Assembly: GCA_045542595.1 (NCBI GenBank)
Contig: JAZQLI010000004.1
Span: forward strand, 62,001-126,000
Source: Scatosoma sp045542595
Lineage (GTDB): Bacteria > Bacillota > Clostridia > Christensenellales > Borkfalkiaceae
Length of the DNA: 64,000 nt
Reading direction: 5' to 3'
Shown in pieces: positions 16,307-24,715 of this stretch. The stretch's first letter is position 1. Every line of letters starts with the position of its first letter. The position numbers and the translations under genes are program-made. Below the pieces are notes generated by a model that had not been told where the DNA came from, did no database searches, and was given only the letters and a program-made list of their open reading frames with translations.

Positions 16307-18076
16307 TCAATTTTTCTCCGCTTCTAATTTTTGCAACTGAGCCATAGTGTTATAGGCGGGGCAGGTCGCAATCAGCTGCGCGTGCGTACCGACGGCAACG
16401 ATACGTCCGTCGTCGATAAATACAATTTTGTCCATTTGTTCGATAGTGGAAATGCGGTGCGCAATTAAAATAGTCGTCTTGCCCGCCCGTTCCGCTTTTA
16501 AATTTTGCAACAACGCCCGTTCCGTTTTGGTATCGACTGCGGAAAGGGAATCGTCAAGAATGAGTATAGGTGCGTCGTTCATCAAAGCACGCGCAATGGA
16601 AATACGTTGCTTTTGACCGCCGGAAACGGTAACGCCGCGTTCGCCGAGTACGGTATCGTACTTGTCGGTAAATCCTTCGATATTATCACTCACTTCCGCT
16701 AAACGCGCCGCGCGTTCTATAGCTGAGAAATCCGCGCTGTCGCAAGCGAAAGCAATGTTGTTTGCCACCGTGTCGCTGAAAAGGAAATTATCTTGCGGAA
16801 CGTAGGCTATGTGTTGCCTTAAGGAACGTATGGTAACGTCGTTAACGTCTTGTCCGTCTACAAACAAACAACCGTTTTCTACGTTATAATTACGCATAAT
16901 CAAATCGACAAGTGTGGTTTTCCCTGAACCCGTTTTACCGATAAGCCCTACGTTTTCGCCTGCTTCTATCGTAAACGAAACGTTATGTAACGCGTCGAAA
17001 TCGCCTGTGAAATGGCGGAAAGTAAGGTCGCGGAATTCGATTTTTCCCGTTACGGTTTCTATCGGCGCGGCGGTAGGGGAGTCTATCACGTCTTGCTTGG
17101 CGTCCAAAAGTTCGCTGATACGCTTTAAGGAAGCTTTCCCACGCGACGTCATTTCAATCAATTCGGAAATGGCCATAATCGGCCAAATGATAGAATTGAA
17201 ATAGCCGATAAATTCCATAAGCTGCCCTGCATCCAGTGTTTTTTCGTACACGAGATAGCCGCCGTAGCCCAAAATAATACACACTACCGATTCTACAAAC
17301 AGCGAAACGAAGATACGAAGCAGCGTGGAAACTTTCGTGTAATCGACGTTGGCGGTTTCGTTTTCGGTGTTAAGCTTTTTAAACGCCCAAAGTTCTTTGG
17401 CTTCCTTGACAAACGCCTTGATAACGGCAATTCCTGAAAAGCTTTCTTGGGAGAAATCGGAAAGGTTGGAAAACGCCTGTTGGCGTACGTCCCATTTGTC
17501 CGTCATATATTTTCCCACCACCAAGGAAACGCCGAGCATACAAGCCATAGGGATTAAGGCAAACAACGTCAATACTCCGTGCATCATAAACATTTTGATA
17601 AGGGATAAGCCGCCCAAAAACAAAGCGTCCGCCAGCATCATAGTGCCCCAGCTAACGCATTCTTGCACTGTTTCGATATCGTTGGTGAATAAGGACATCA
17701 TATTGCCTACTTTATTCACTTGGTAGTATTGTTGAGATAAATTTTTGCAATGGTCGAACATACGTAAACGCAAGTCCGTTTCCATTTTGATACCTGCCCC
17801 GAAAAAGCAAATTCTCCAACAAAATCTACCCACTACCATTGCGAGAATAATCCACATCATAGGCTCGCAAATATATTTTAACACAAACGTGAAATCGAAC
17901 GCGAGCATTTGCCCGTCAATTTCGACAAGGCCGGTGTTGATGCCGTTGATGAGATATCTATACAGCAGGGGGATTTCCAGCTGCGCGGCGTCGACGGCGA
18001 CAAGCGCAATCAAACCGAATAGAAACATATGTAAATATTTTAAATAATAGCGGTTGATGTATTTTCCGAAAATCAT
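16307..18076 (-). CDS. ABC exporter half-transporter, degenerate-site subunit
   Basis: 589 residues, six-span membrane domain plus ATPase domain. Walker A GKTGSGKTT is near residue 380; the signature VSGGQKQR is canonical. Walker B reads LILDDSLSAVD, with Asp in place of the catalytic Glu, and IAHRIST holds the H-loop. The degenerate Walker B matches the TM287/LmrC/YheI-type partner of a heterodimeric exporter, and the partner gene follows immediately. AAAGGA precedes the ATG on the minus strand. It is transcribed from the promoter at 18137-18165, divergent from tldD. Confidence 0.9.
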   Translation of the reverse strand: MIFGKYINRYYLKYLHMFLFGLIALVAVDAAQLEIPLLYRYLINGINTGLVEIDGQMLAFDFTFVLKYICEPMMWIILAMVVGRFCWRICFFGAGIKMETDLRLRMFDHCKNLSQQYYQVNKVGNMMSLFTNDIETVQECVSWGTMMLADALFLGGLSLIKMFMMHGVLTLFALIPMACMLGVSLVVGKYMTDKWDVRQQAFSNLSDFSQESFSGIAVIKAFVKEAKELWAFKKLNTENETANVDYTKVSTLLRIFVSLFVESVVCIILGYGGYLVYEKTLDAGQLMEFIGYFNSIIWPIMAISELIEMTSRGKASLKRISELLDAKQDVIDSPTAAPIETVTGKIEFRDLTFRHFTGDFDALHNVSFTIEAGENVGLIGKTGSGKTTLVDLIMRNYNVENGCLFVDGQDVNDVTIRSLRQHIAYVPQDNFLFSDTVANNIAFACDSADFSAIERAARLAEVSDNIEGFTDKYDTVLGERGVTVSGGQKQRISIARALMNDAPILILDDSLSAVDTKTERALLQNLKAERAGKTTILIAHRISTIEQMDKIVFIDDGRIVAVGTHAQLIATCPAYNTMAQLQKLEAEKN

Positions 18077-18136
18077 AATTTTTTTTCCTTTCGCGTCTTC
18101 CTTCGCGTAAGTATTTGCAAATTAAATATACCATAT

Positions 18137-18165
18137 ATAATAACGCGCGCGTGAAGAAAAGTCAA
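18137..18165 (-). promoter_or_regulatory. Promoter for the ABC exporter operon
   Basis: On the minus strand TTGACT (18160-18165) and TATTAT (18137-18142), spacer 17 nt. The spacer contains an alternating CGCGCGCG tract. Confidence 0.75.
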
Positions 18166-18195
18166 GCAAAATTTAAAAAAACGCAAAAAAAAGAG

Positions 18196-18224
18196 TTGCA
18201 TAATAACCTAATTTATATTATAAT
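18196..18224 (+). promoter_or_regulatory. Promoter for tldD-tldE
   Basis: TTGCAT at 18196-18201 and TATAAT at 18219-18224, spacer 17 nt; divergent from the exporter promoter about 30 nt away. Confidence 0.75.
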
Positions 18225-18274
18225 TATAGAAAAAGTGTAAAATGCTTTTAAAGTAAACGAAAGGAGGATTTAAT

Positions 18275-19612
18275 TTGTTTACATTTCAACAAGACGCATA
18301 TGCAGACGTGCGCATAGAAGACAGATTTTCCACGAACGTTACCTATATGAACGGTATGCTCAAGGAAATTAAAGAACGTAAAGAAAAACGTGCGTTTATC
18401 CGTGTATTCGACGGGAAGATGTGGTATTTCGCTTCGACGACGGATATTGCGGACGTACAAAACAAACTGGACGGACTTTACGCGCAAGCAAAGCGTAACC
18501 CTAAAATTTTAAAAAACCGCACGGTGAGTCGTTTTCAGGTAAACGTAGACGAAAAGAAGGCGTTCGAACAAACGTCGGTGCGCAACATTCCCATTGCGGA
18601 AAAACGCGCGCTCTTAGAAGGGTATTTGCCCATTCTCTCTTCTTCGCCCTTGATGGCAATGCCCACCGCAATGTACCTGGATAGAAACAGTCAATTCGAG
18701 TTTTATTCCAGCAAAGGCGCTTCGGTAAAATACGATTATCAAACTTGCGGCATCGTACTCGCTTGTACGCTTGTGGACGGGGAGAACTTCTTCCAAGCGC
18801 ATCACCAAATCGGCGATACGCAATTTTCGCGCTTGAAGGGTAAAACACGCGTTATTAAGGCGTCCTTTGACGAACAAATCGACTGCTTGAAAAACGGAGT
18901 AGCCATTACCCCGGGCGAATATCCCGTTATCCTTTCGCCGGAAGCGGCAGGTATTTTCGCACACGAATCGTTCGGTCATAAATCGGAAGCGGATTTTATG
19001 CTCGCGGACGAAGGTATCCGTAGAGAATGGCAAATCGGCAAGACGGTGGCTTCGCCCCTGCTTTCCATTGTAGACTGCGGTAAATCGCTTGGCAGCGGCT
19101 ACGTGCCTTACGACGACGAAGGGACGAAAGCGCGCAAAAATTACTTAATCAAGAAAGGCGTGTTGGCTGGCAGACTGCACAGCGCGGCAACGTCGGCGTA
19201 CTTAAAAGAAAAAACGACGGGTAACGCACGTGCCGTAAATTGCACGTTCGAACCTATCGTAAGAATGACGAACACCTATATCGAAAAGGGCGAATCGACG
19301 ATTGAAGAATTGTTTGCAGGCGTGAAATTCGGTTACTATATCAAGTCGGTAAAGCACGGCTCGGGTATGAGTAAATTCACAATCGCGCCCAACGTAGCGT
19401 ATGAAATCGTAGACGGCAAAATTACCCGTCCTGTAAAAATCAGCGTCATCACAGGCGACGTGTTCACGACGCTTGGGCTTATCGACGGACTTTCGGATAA
19501 AGTGGAATTTATGAGCTTCGTTTCGGGCGGTTGCGGCAAGAACGAACAAAATCCCTTGCCCGTAGGCTTTGGCGGACCGCACGTGCGTATTTCCAAAATG
19601 TTTGCGCAGTAA
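18275..19612 (+). CDS. tldD: TldD metalloprotease subunit
   Basis: 445 residues of the TldD/PmbA family. The zinc motif HExxxH appears as HESFGH at residues 230-235, in an AGIFAHESFGHKSEADF context typical of the catalytic TldD subunit. TldD/TldE complexes are cytosolic proteases that degrade unfolded peptides and mature some ribosomal peptides and antitoxins. The next gene encodes the partner. The start is a TTG at 18275, placed 7 nt after a full AGGAGG at 18262-18267; no in-frame ATG fits as well. No obvious peptide substrate (RiPP or toxin-antitoxin) gene is adjacent. Confidence 0.92.
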   Translation: MFTFQQDAYADVRIEDRFSTNVTYMNGMLKEIKERKEKRAFIRVFDGKMWYFASTTDIADVQNKLDGLYAQAKRNPKILKNRTVSRFQVNVDEKKAFEQTSVRNIPIAEKRALLEGYLPILSSSPLMAMPTAMYLDRNSQFEFYSSKGASVKYDYQTCGIVLACTLVDGENFFQAHHQIGDTQFSRLKGKTRVIKASFDEQIDCLKNGVAITPGEYPVILSPEAAGIFAHESFGHKSEADFMLADEGIRREWQIGKTVASPLLSIVDCGKSLGSGYVPYDDEGTKARKNYLIKKGVLAGRLHSAATSAYLKEKTTGNARAVNCTFEPIVRMTNTYIEKGESTIEELFAGVKFGYYIKSVKHGSGMSKFTIAPNVAYEIVDGKITRPVKISVITGDVFTTLGLIDGLSDKVEFMSFVSGGCGKNEQNPLPVGFGGPHVRISKMFAQ

Positions 19613-19624
19613 AGGAGAAGTACG

Positions 19625-20863
19625 ATGGAAAAAGAATATTTAGTAAATAAAAGCAATGAAATCACTTTAAATATCACGGACGGCAAAGTGGACTCTTACC
19701 GCGAAAAGGACGAAACGCAAAGCACGGTACGCGTGTATGAAAACGGTAAAATCGGCGTGGCAGGCGCACTCGGCGACGTAGACTTCGCGGCGCTGGAAAC
19801 GCAGGCGAGCGCAAAACTTAACGACGGAATTCCCTATCCTTGTCAAATGAATAAGGGAGTAAAAAAGAGTATTCTCCGTGAAAAAGCGGTCGTAGCCGAA
19901 AAGGACATTATGCGTGTGAGTAAGCGTTTGGCGAGTAAAGTAGCAAAGGCTTGTCCGAGATTTTTGATTAACGGCAAAACGCAAGCTTCCAAGCACGTGG
20001 GCTCGTATAAAAACTCGCAAGGGACGGAGCTCGCTTACGAAAACAACGCTTTTCAAGTGTTTTTACAGGTAAAGGATAAAGATTCGTCTAATATCGCCGA
20101 CGCGTATTACGGCGTAACGGTAGGCAAATACGGCAGCGTAACCGAACAAAAAATCGTAGACGATATGAAGACGTTACACGACGCGTTCTTCGGCGAAAAG
20201 GTAACCCTGCCCAACGGCAAATATCCTATGATAGTTGCACCCTACGACCTGCTTGGCAATATGATTAAAGACGTACTTGCGGAATATTACGTTTCGGGCG
20301 GTTCGCTCTTTAGCGGTAAACTCGGCGAAAAAATCTTCAATGAGAACTTGAGCGTTTCGGTGGACAGAAACCCCGTAACCAACCGTTCGGCGGCGTTCTA
20401 CGATAGCGAAGGGGAAATTGCGAAAGACTACCGCGCGGCGATTATCGAAAACGGTACCTTTAAAAGCGTATTGACTAGTAAAAATACTTCGGCTATGTTC
20501 CATTTGCCCCTTTCCAAGACTTCGGCAGCACCCTACGACGGAGTGCCGTCGGTTGGCTTGCCCGGTTTGTATTTAAAACGTACCGCGCAAAACTTAAAGG
20601 AATTGCTTGGCAACGAAAAAGCGGTGTTTATGGCTATCACTTCGGGCGGCGATATGACGACGGAAGGAGTAGTGGGTATGCCCGTACAACTTGCATTCTT
20701 GGTAGAGAACGGTAAAATCACTGCAAGGGTAACCGATTTCTCCGCAAGCGGCAATATCAAAGATATGCTGGGTAACGACTTTGTAGGCGTTAGCACAAAA
20801 GGCGTATTTGACGCGGACGAAAGCGAAGCGTTAGTTGTCAAAATGGACTTAATTAACGCATAA
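19625..20863 (+). CDS. tldE: TldE/PmbA-type partner subunit
   Basis: 412 residues of the TldD/PmbA family without the HExxxH motif, as expected for the non-catalytic TldE/PmbA subunit. It shows the C-terminal family pattern ITSGGDMTTEGVVGMPVQ and a final strand region FSASGNIKDML. It starts 12 nt after tldD with AAAGGAG upstream of ATG 19625, so it is co-transcribed and probably forms the heterodimeric protease. No clear terminator is visible before the next promoter. Confidence 0.9.
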   Translation: MEKEYLVNKSNEITLNITDGKVDSYREKDETQSTVRVYENGKIGVAGALGDVDFAALETQASAKLNDGIPYPCQMNKGVKKSILREKAVVAEKDIMRVSKRLASKVAKACPRFLINGKTQASKHVGSYKNSQGTELAYENNAFQVFLQVKDKDSSNIADAYYGVTVGKYGSVTEQKIVDDMKTLHDAFFGEKVTLPNGKYPMIVAPYDLLGNMIKDVLAEYYVSGGSLFSGKLGEKIFNENLSVSVDRNPVTNRSAAFYDSEGEIAKDYRAAIIENGTFKSVLTSKNTSAMFHLPLSKTSAAPYDGVPSVGLPGLYLKRTAQNLKELLGNEKAVFMAITSGGDMTTEGVVGMPVQLAFLVENGKITARVTDFSASGNIKDMLGNDFVGVSTKGVFDADESEALVVKMDLINA

Positions 20864-20943
20864 ATTGTGCAAAAAGCCCTAAAAATGCCATTTTTTGTTT
20901 GACGAAAAAAAACGAAAAGAATAATAATTAGCGTATAAATTTG

Positions 20944-20972
20944 TTGACAAGGGTGGTAAATTGTGCTATAAT
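20944..20972 (+). promoter_or_regulatory. Consensus promoter for the opp operon
   Basis: TTGACA at 20944-20949 and TATAAT at 20967-20972, spacer 17 nt. It drives an approximately 185-nt untranslated leader before oppA. Confidence 0.85.
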
Positions 20973-20981
20973 GTGAGATAA

Positions 20982-21095
20982 CTTTAGGTATACTAAAGGC
21001 TATTTTCACATATAAAAACAGCAGGAGCTAGCTCCTGTTTGGGTGTAATAGGGATATTACACCCAAAGAAAAATATTTATCGGACAAACCCGATA
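20982..21095 (+). promoter_or_regulatory. Structured opp leader with four consecutive hairpins
   Basis: The leader contains CTTTAG/CTAAAG (20982-20987 with 20993-20998), a 16-nt palindrome CAGGAGCTAGCTCCTG (21022-21037), a perfect 10-bp hairpin with GGGA loop (21041-21050 with 21055-21064) and TATCGG/CCGATA (21078-21083 with 21090-21095). None is followed by a strong T-run, so simple termination is not evident. It may control stability, translation or attenuation. No known riboswitch class was recognised. Confidence 0.55.
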
Positions 21096-21165
21096 CATAC
21101 AAATAAGGCTTAAATTTCAAAAAAGAAATTTATAAATAATTAATATCTTATTGGAGGTAAGATTT

Positions 21166-23613
21166 ATGAACAAGAAACTCAGATCCGTTCTTGCCATGGC
21201 TTTGAGCGTTGTTATGACAAGCAGCATCGTTGCTTGCGGCGACAATGGCGGAACAAGCAGTTCTGGTACGTCGACCCCCGCTACGTATACTTATAATACG
21301 TACACGTCCGTGTCGCCTTCGAACTGGAACGAACTTACGTATCAAGACAACAACGATACGCAAATTATGAACTATTTGGTAAGCCCGTTGTTCGAATTCG
21401 ACTTTAAGTTCGACGCTGAAGGCGAAATTGTTCCTGGCGACTTCGAAGTAGAATATTCCTTCGCAACCGCTTTGGAAGACGTTTCCGCTGAAAAGGGTTA
21501 TGCTGAAAATTCCGGTATGGCTTGGAAGATTACCATTCGTGAAGACGGTAAATGGAACGACGGTACGCCCATCGTTGCAGGCGATTTCGTTTACACGATG
21601 GAAGAACAACTTAACCCCGATTTCATGCACTACCGTGCAGACTCTTTCTATGCAGGCGAAACGGTAATTAAGAACGCAAGAAATTATGTGTATCAAGGTC
21701 AAACGGTTGAACTTGTTGATAACGCTGACGTATATTATATCAACAGCACGGAAGACCTTACAAAAGGTACCGACGGCGTTTATAAGTATGGCGATTATAC
21801 CATTAAGTTTGCGGTTAAAGTACCTTCTTCTTGGTGTGGCGGCGATGCTTTGGCTGATTACGCTGGTTATCTTGATAAAGCGTCTATTGATGCGCTTGTT
21901 GCATTGTGCGACGAAGACGGTTACGTTAACGTAACGGATGAAACGATTGCGTTGATGGGTACTGCGATTAATACGCCTAATTGGAACGAAGAAGCTGACA
22001 ACTGGATTAGCTACGTACATGTTCTCAATTACGTATATCCTGAAATGGACTTCTCTGAAGTGGGTATGTCGGCTCCTAACGACACGACGATTGTTCTTGA
22101 ACTTGAACAACCCTTGAAACTTTTGAAAGAAGACGGTTCGCTCAGCTACAAAGCGGCTTATAATATGTCTAGCCTTCCCTTGGTTAAGAAAGCTTTATAT
22201 GATACCTGTAAAGTTGCACCTGTAGAAGGTTCTACCCTTTGGACGAGCAACTACGGTTCGAGCCTTGAAACGACGGCAAGCTGGGGCCCTTATATGTTGA
22301 CCGAATTCCAAGCAGGTAAAATGTACAAGATGGAAAAGAACCCCAACTGGTACGGCTGGAACATGGATAAATACGACGGCCAATATCAAACGACGCATAT
22401 CGTTTGTGAAACGATTGCTGAATACAACACCGCTTGGATGAAGTTTAAGAAAGGTGAAATCAACGGTATCGGTATTGACGTATCTATCGCTGACGAATAT
22501 AAGAACTCTTCCAGAGCATACTTCACCCCTGACGATTATGTTGATTCGCTTCAATTACAATCGAGTGAAGAAGGCTTGAGAGCACGTGAAAAAGATGGTA
22601 TCAACAAGACGATTCTTTTGCAAGAAGACTTCAGAAAAGCATTGTCGCTTGGTACGAATAGAGACAAATATGCAAAAGCAACGACGACGTCTTCGTTGGC
22701 TGGTTTCGGTTTGTTCAACTCTATGCACTACTATGACGTAGCAAACGGCGGTGCATATAGAGAAACCGATCTCGCTAAGCAAGTACTTTGCAACGTTTAC
22801 GGCGTAGATGTTAGCAAATATGCAGACCTTGACGCAGCGGTTGACTCCATCACCGGTTTTGACCTTGAAGCAGCAAGAGCGTTGGTAGACAGCGCATATG
22901 ATAAAGCAGTAGCTGCAGGCGATTTGAAGGAAGGGGATAAGGTTGTGCTTACCTATGGTACGGCTGTTGATAACGAAGTTACCCGTCGTTATTATGAAAA
23001 CTTGGAAGCACAATGGACCGAACTTATGCAAGGTACGAAGCTTGAAGGCAAGTTTGAACTTGAATTCGATACGAGCTTTGGTAATGCATGGGCAAACGAC
23101 TTCCGTGCAGGTGCATACGATATTTGTAAAGGTGGCTGGACGGGTGCTGCTTGGAATCCTGGCTACTTCTTGATGGCATACCTTTCCGATGGTTATAGAT
23201 ATGCTTTGGGTTGGGATACCAACACCGAAACGGCAGAATTCACTGTAAAGGGCGTTAACGCTGACGGCGAAGCTACCAACGTGGCAACCGATAGCTACAC
23301 GGCTACACATACTTTGATGGAATGGTGGGAACTTCTTAACCAAACTTGGATTTCCGGAGTTTTGGATGAAGAATATCGTCTTGGCTTAATTGCTAACTTG
23401 GAAGAAACCATTCTTCTTACGTATTATACCGTTCCTGTAATGTATAGCTTCGGCGCTTCGCTTATCTCGTATAAGACCGACTATATCACCTACGAATACA
23501 ACACGTTCATGGGTTACGGCGGTACGCAATATATGACGTACAACTACACCGACGCTGAATGGACGGCTTGGGTAGCTGCAAACAGCGAAAACGGCGAATT
23601 GAACTACAAGTAA
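21166..23613 (+). CDS. oppA: Oligopeptide ABC transporter substrate-binding lipoprotein (SBP family 5), unusually long
   Basis: 815 residues, well above the roughly 530-600 usual for OppA. It has a lipoprotein signal peptide ending SSIVAC with the anchored Cys near residue 25, then a Ser/Thr/Gly linker. Family-5 features include WKITIREDGKWNDGTPIVAGDFVYT and MEKNPNWYGWNMDKYDG. Two extra segments lie in the N-terminal lobe (about residues 165-300). It captures peptides outside the membrane and delivers them to OppBC. The frame opens at a TTG (21151), but the ATG at 21166 has GGAGG 6 nt upstream and begins the signal peptide. A stem-loop after the gene separates it from the permease genes and may raise its mRNA level. 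Confidence 0.9.
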   Translation: MNKKLRSVLAMALSVVMTSSIVACGDNGGTSSSGTSTPATYTYNTYTSVSPSNWNELTYQDNNDTQIMNYLVSPLFEFDFKFDAEGEIVPGDFEVEYSFATALEDVSAEKGYAENSGMAWKITIREDGKWNDGTPIVAGDFVYTMEEQLNPDFMHYRADSFYAGETVIKNARNYVYQGQTVELVDNADVYYINSTEDLTKGTDGVYKYGDYTIKFAVKVPSSWCGGDALADYAGYLDKASIDALVALCDEDGYVNVTDETIALMGTAINTPNWNEEADNWISYVHVLNYVYPEMDFSEVGMSAPNDTTIVLELEQPLKLLKEDGSLSYKAAYNMSSLPLVKKALYDTCKVAPVEGSTLWTSNYGSSLETTASWGPYMLTEFQAGKMYKMEKNPNWYGWNMDKYDGQYQTTHIVCETIAEYNTAWMKFKKGEINGIGIDVSIADEYKNSSRAYFTPDDYVDSLQLQSSEEGLRAREKDGINKTILLQEDFRKALSLGTNRDKYAKATTTSSLAGFGLFNSMHYYDVANGGAYRETDLAKQVLCNVYGVDVSKYADLDAAVDSITGFDLEAARALVDSAYDKAVAAGDLKEGDKVVLTYGTAVDNEVTRRYYENLEAQWTELMQGTKLEGKFELEFDTSFGNAWANDFRAGAYDICKGGWTGAAWNPGYFLMAYLSDGYRYALGWDTNTETAEFTVKGVNADGEATNVATDSYTATHTLMEWWELLNQTWISGVLDEEYRLGLIANLEETILLTYYTVPVMYSFGASLISYKTDYITYEYNTFMGYGGTQYMTYNYTDAEWTAWVAANSENGELNYK

Positions 23614-23655
23614 GATTCGTTTAGCGCGTTAGCGCAAGTATCTTGAAATTGTAAG

Positions 23656-23697
23656 CCGATTATAGTGGGGATAGTATGCCCCACTATAATTCGGTTT
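23656..23697 (+). terminator. Intra-operon stem-loop between oppA and oppB
   Basis: Long stem (23656-23670 with 23679-23694, one bulge) ending in TTT. Position after the binding-protein gene fits a partial terminator or 3' stabilising structure that gives excess SBP over permease. Confidence 0.7.
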
Positions 23698-23751
23698 ATC
23701 AATCTTTAAAAGAGAAAGGGGAAACCTTTTATTTCGTAGGAGTTTTTCACT

Positions 23752-24714
23752 ATGTATATGTTTAAGTATATAATGAAGCGTATCGGTTTGATGATTATGA
23801 CGTTCGCTATCATTATGGTTACGTCCTTTATCCTTGTTAAGCTGTTGCCCATCGTGGTAGACGTGCAAATGGGTAAGGACGCAGATATTATCAAAGCTCA
23901 ATTAAAAGCACGGGGCTATTACGACCCTATTTTCGTGCAATTTATCAATTATCTCAAACGTATCTTTTTATACGGAGATTTCGGTATCGGCGTAAATATG
24001 CCTGAATTCCGTAATCAACCCGTTTGGGAAGTATTCATTTCTCAGCTGCCGCCCACCGTACTCATCAACGTTTATTCTAGCTTGTTTGCAGTACCTATCG
24101 GGTTGTTGTTGGGTATTTACGCTGCGCTTCGTAAAAATAAATGGCAAGACCACACCATCAGCACGCTCGTTATGGTGTTAATTTCCGTGCCTTCGTACGT
24201 TACTGCATTCCTTGTGCAATATTTCCTTTGTCATTTGCTCGGCTTGATGCCTTTGACGATGAATTCGGGATACGATTATTTCTCTTGGGATATGTTCGTA
24301 TCTATGTTGCCTGCGGTGCTTTCTATGTCGTTCGGTTCTATTGCCGGCTATTGCCGCTTTACGAGAGCAGAATTGACGGAAGTGCTCACAGGAGAATATT
24401 TATTGCTTGCGCGGACGAAAGGTCTTACCAAAAAGCAATCTATTTACCGCCATGCGCTTAGAAACGCAATGGTGCCCATTTTCCCTATGATTATAGGCGA
24501 ATTTATTTCGGTGCTTTCCGGTTCGTTGATTTTGGAACAAATTTTTGCAATTCCCGGCGTTGGAAGATTGTATTTGAATTCCATCAACTCGCTCGATTAC
24601 GACTTCTTTATGTTGTTATCCGGTTTCTATACCTTTATCGGGCTTGCGGCAGGTATTGTTATCGACATCAGTTACGGGTTTATTGACCCGAGAATAAGAA
24701 TGGGGGCGAAATAA
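23752..24714 (+). CDS. oppB: Oligopeptide ABC transporter permease, OppB type
   Basis: 320 residues with six membrane spans, normal length for OppB/DppB. It has the N-terminal motif YIMKRIGLMIMTFAIIMVTSF and the EAA loop in LLARTKGLTKKQSIYRHALRNA, which contacts the ATPase subunits. It ends GFIDPRIRMGAK, typical of the family. It is followed after 1 nt by oppC. This is the only subunit of the operon without a large insertion. Confidence 0.92.
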   Translation: MYMFKYIMKRIGLMIMTFAIIMVTSFILVKLLPIVVDVQMGKDADIIKAQLKARGYYDPIFVQFINYLKRIFLYGDFGIGVNMPEFRNQPVWEVFISQLPPTVLINVYSSLFAVPIGLLLGIYAALRKNKWQDHTISTLVMVLISVPSYVTAFLVQYFLCHLLGLMPLTMNSGYDYFSWDMFVSMLPAVLSMSFGSIAGYCRFTRAELTEVLTGEYLLLARTKGLTKKQSIYRHALRNAMVPIFPMIIGEFISVLSGSLILEQIFAIPGVGRLYLNSINSLDYDFFMLLSGFYTFIGLAAGIVIDISYGFIDPRIRMGAK

Positions 24715-24715
24715 T

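Noticed and set aside
22555..23343. 262-codon minus-strand frame inside oppA
   Set aside because: Shadow of the oppA coding sequence; Cys/Val/Phe-rich translation with no domain or start signal.
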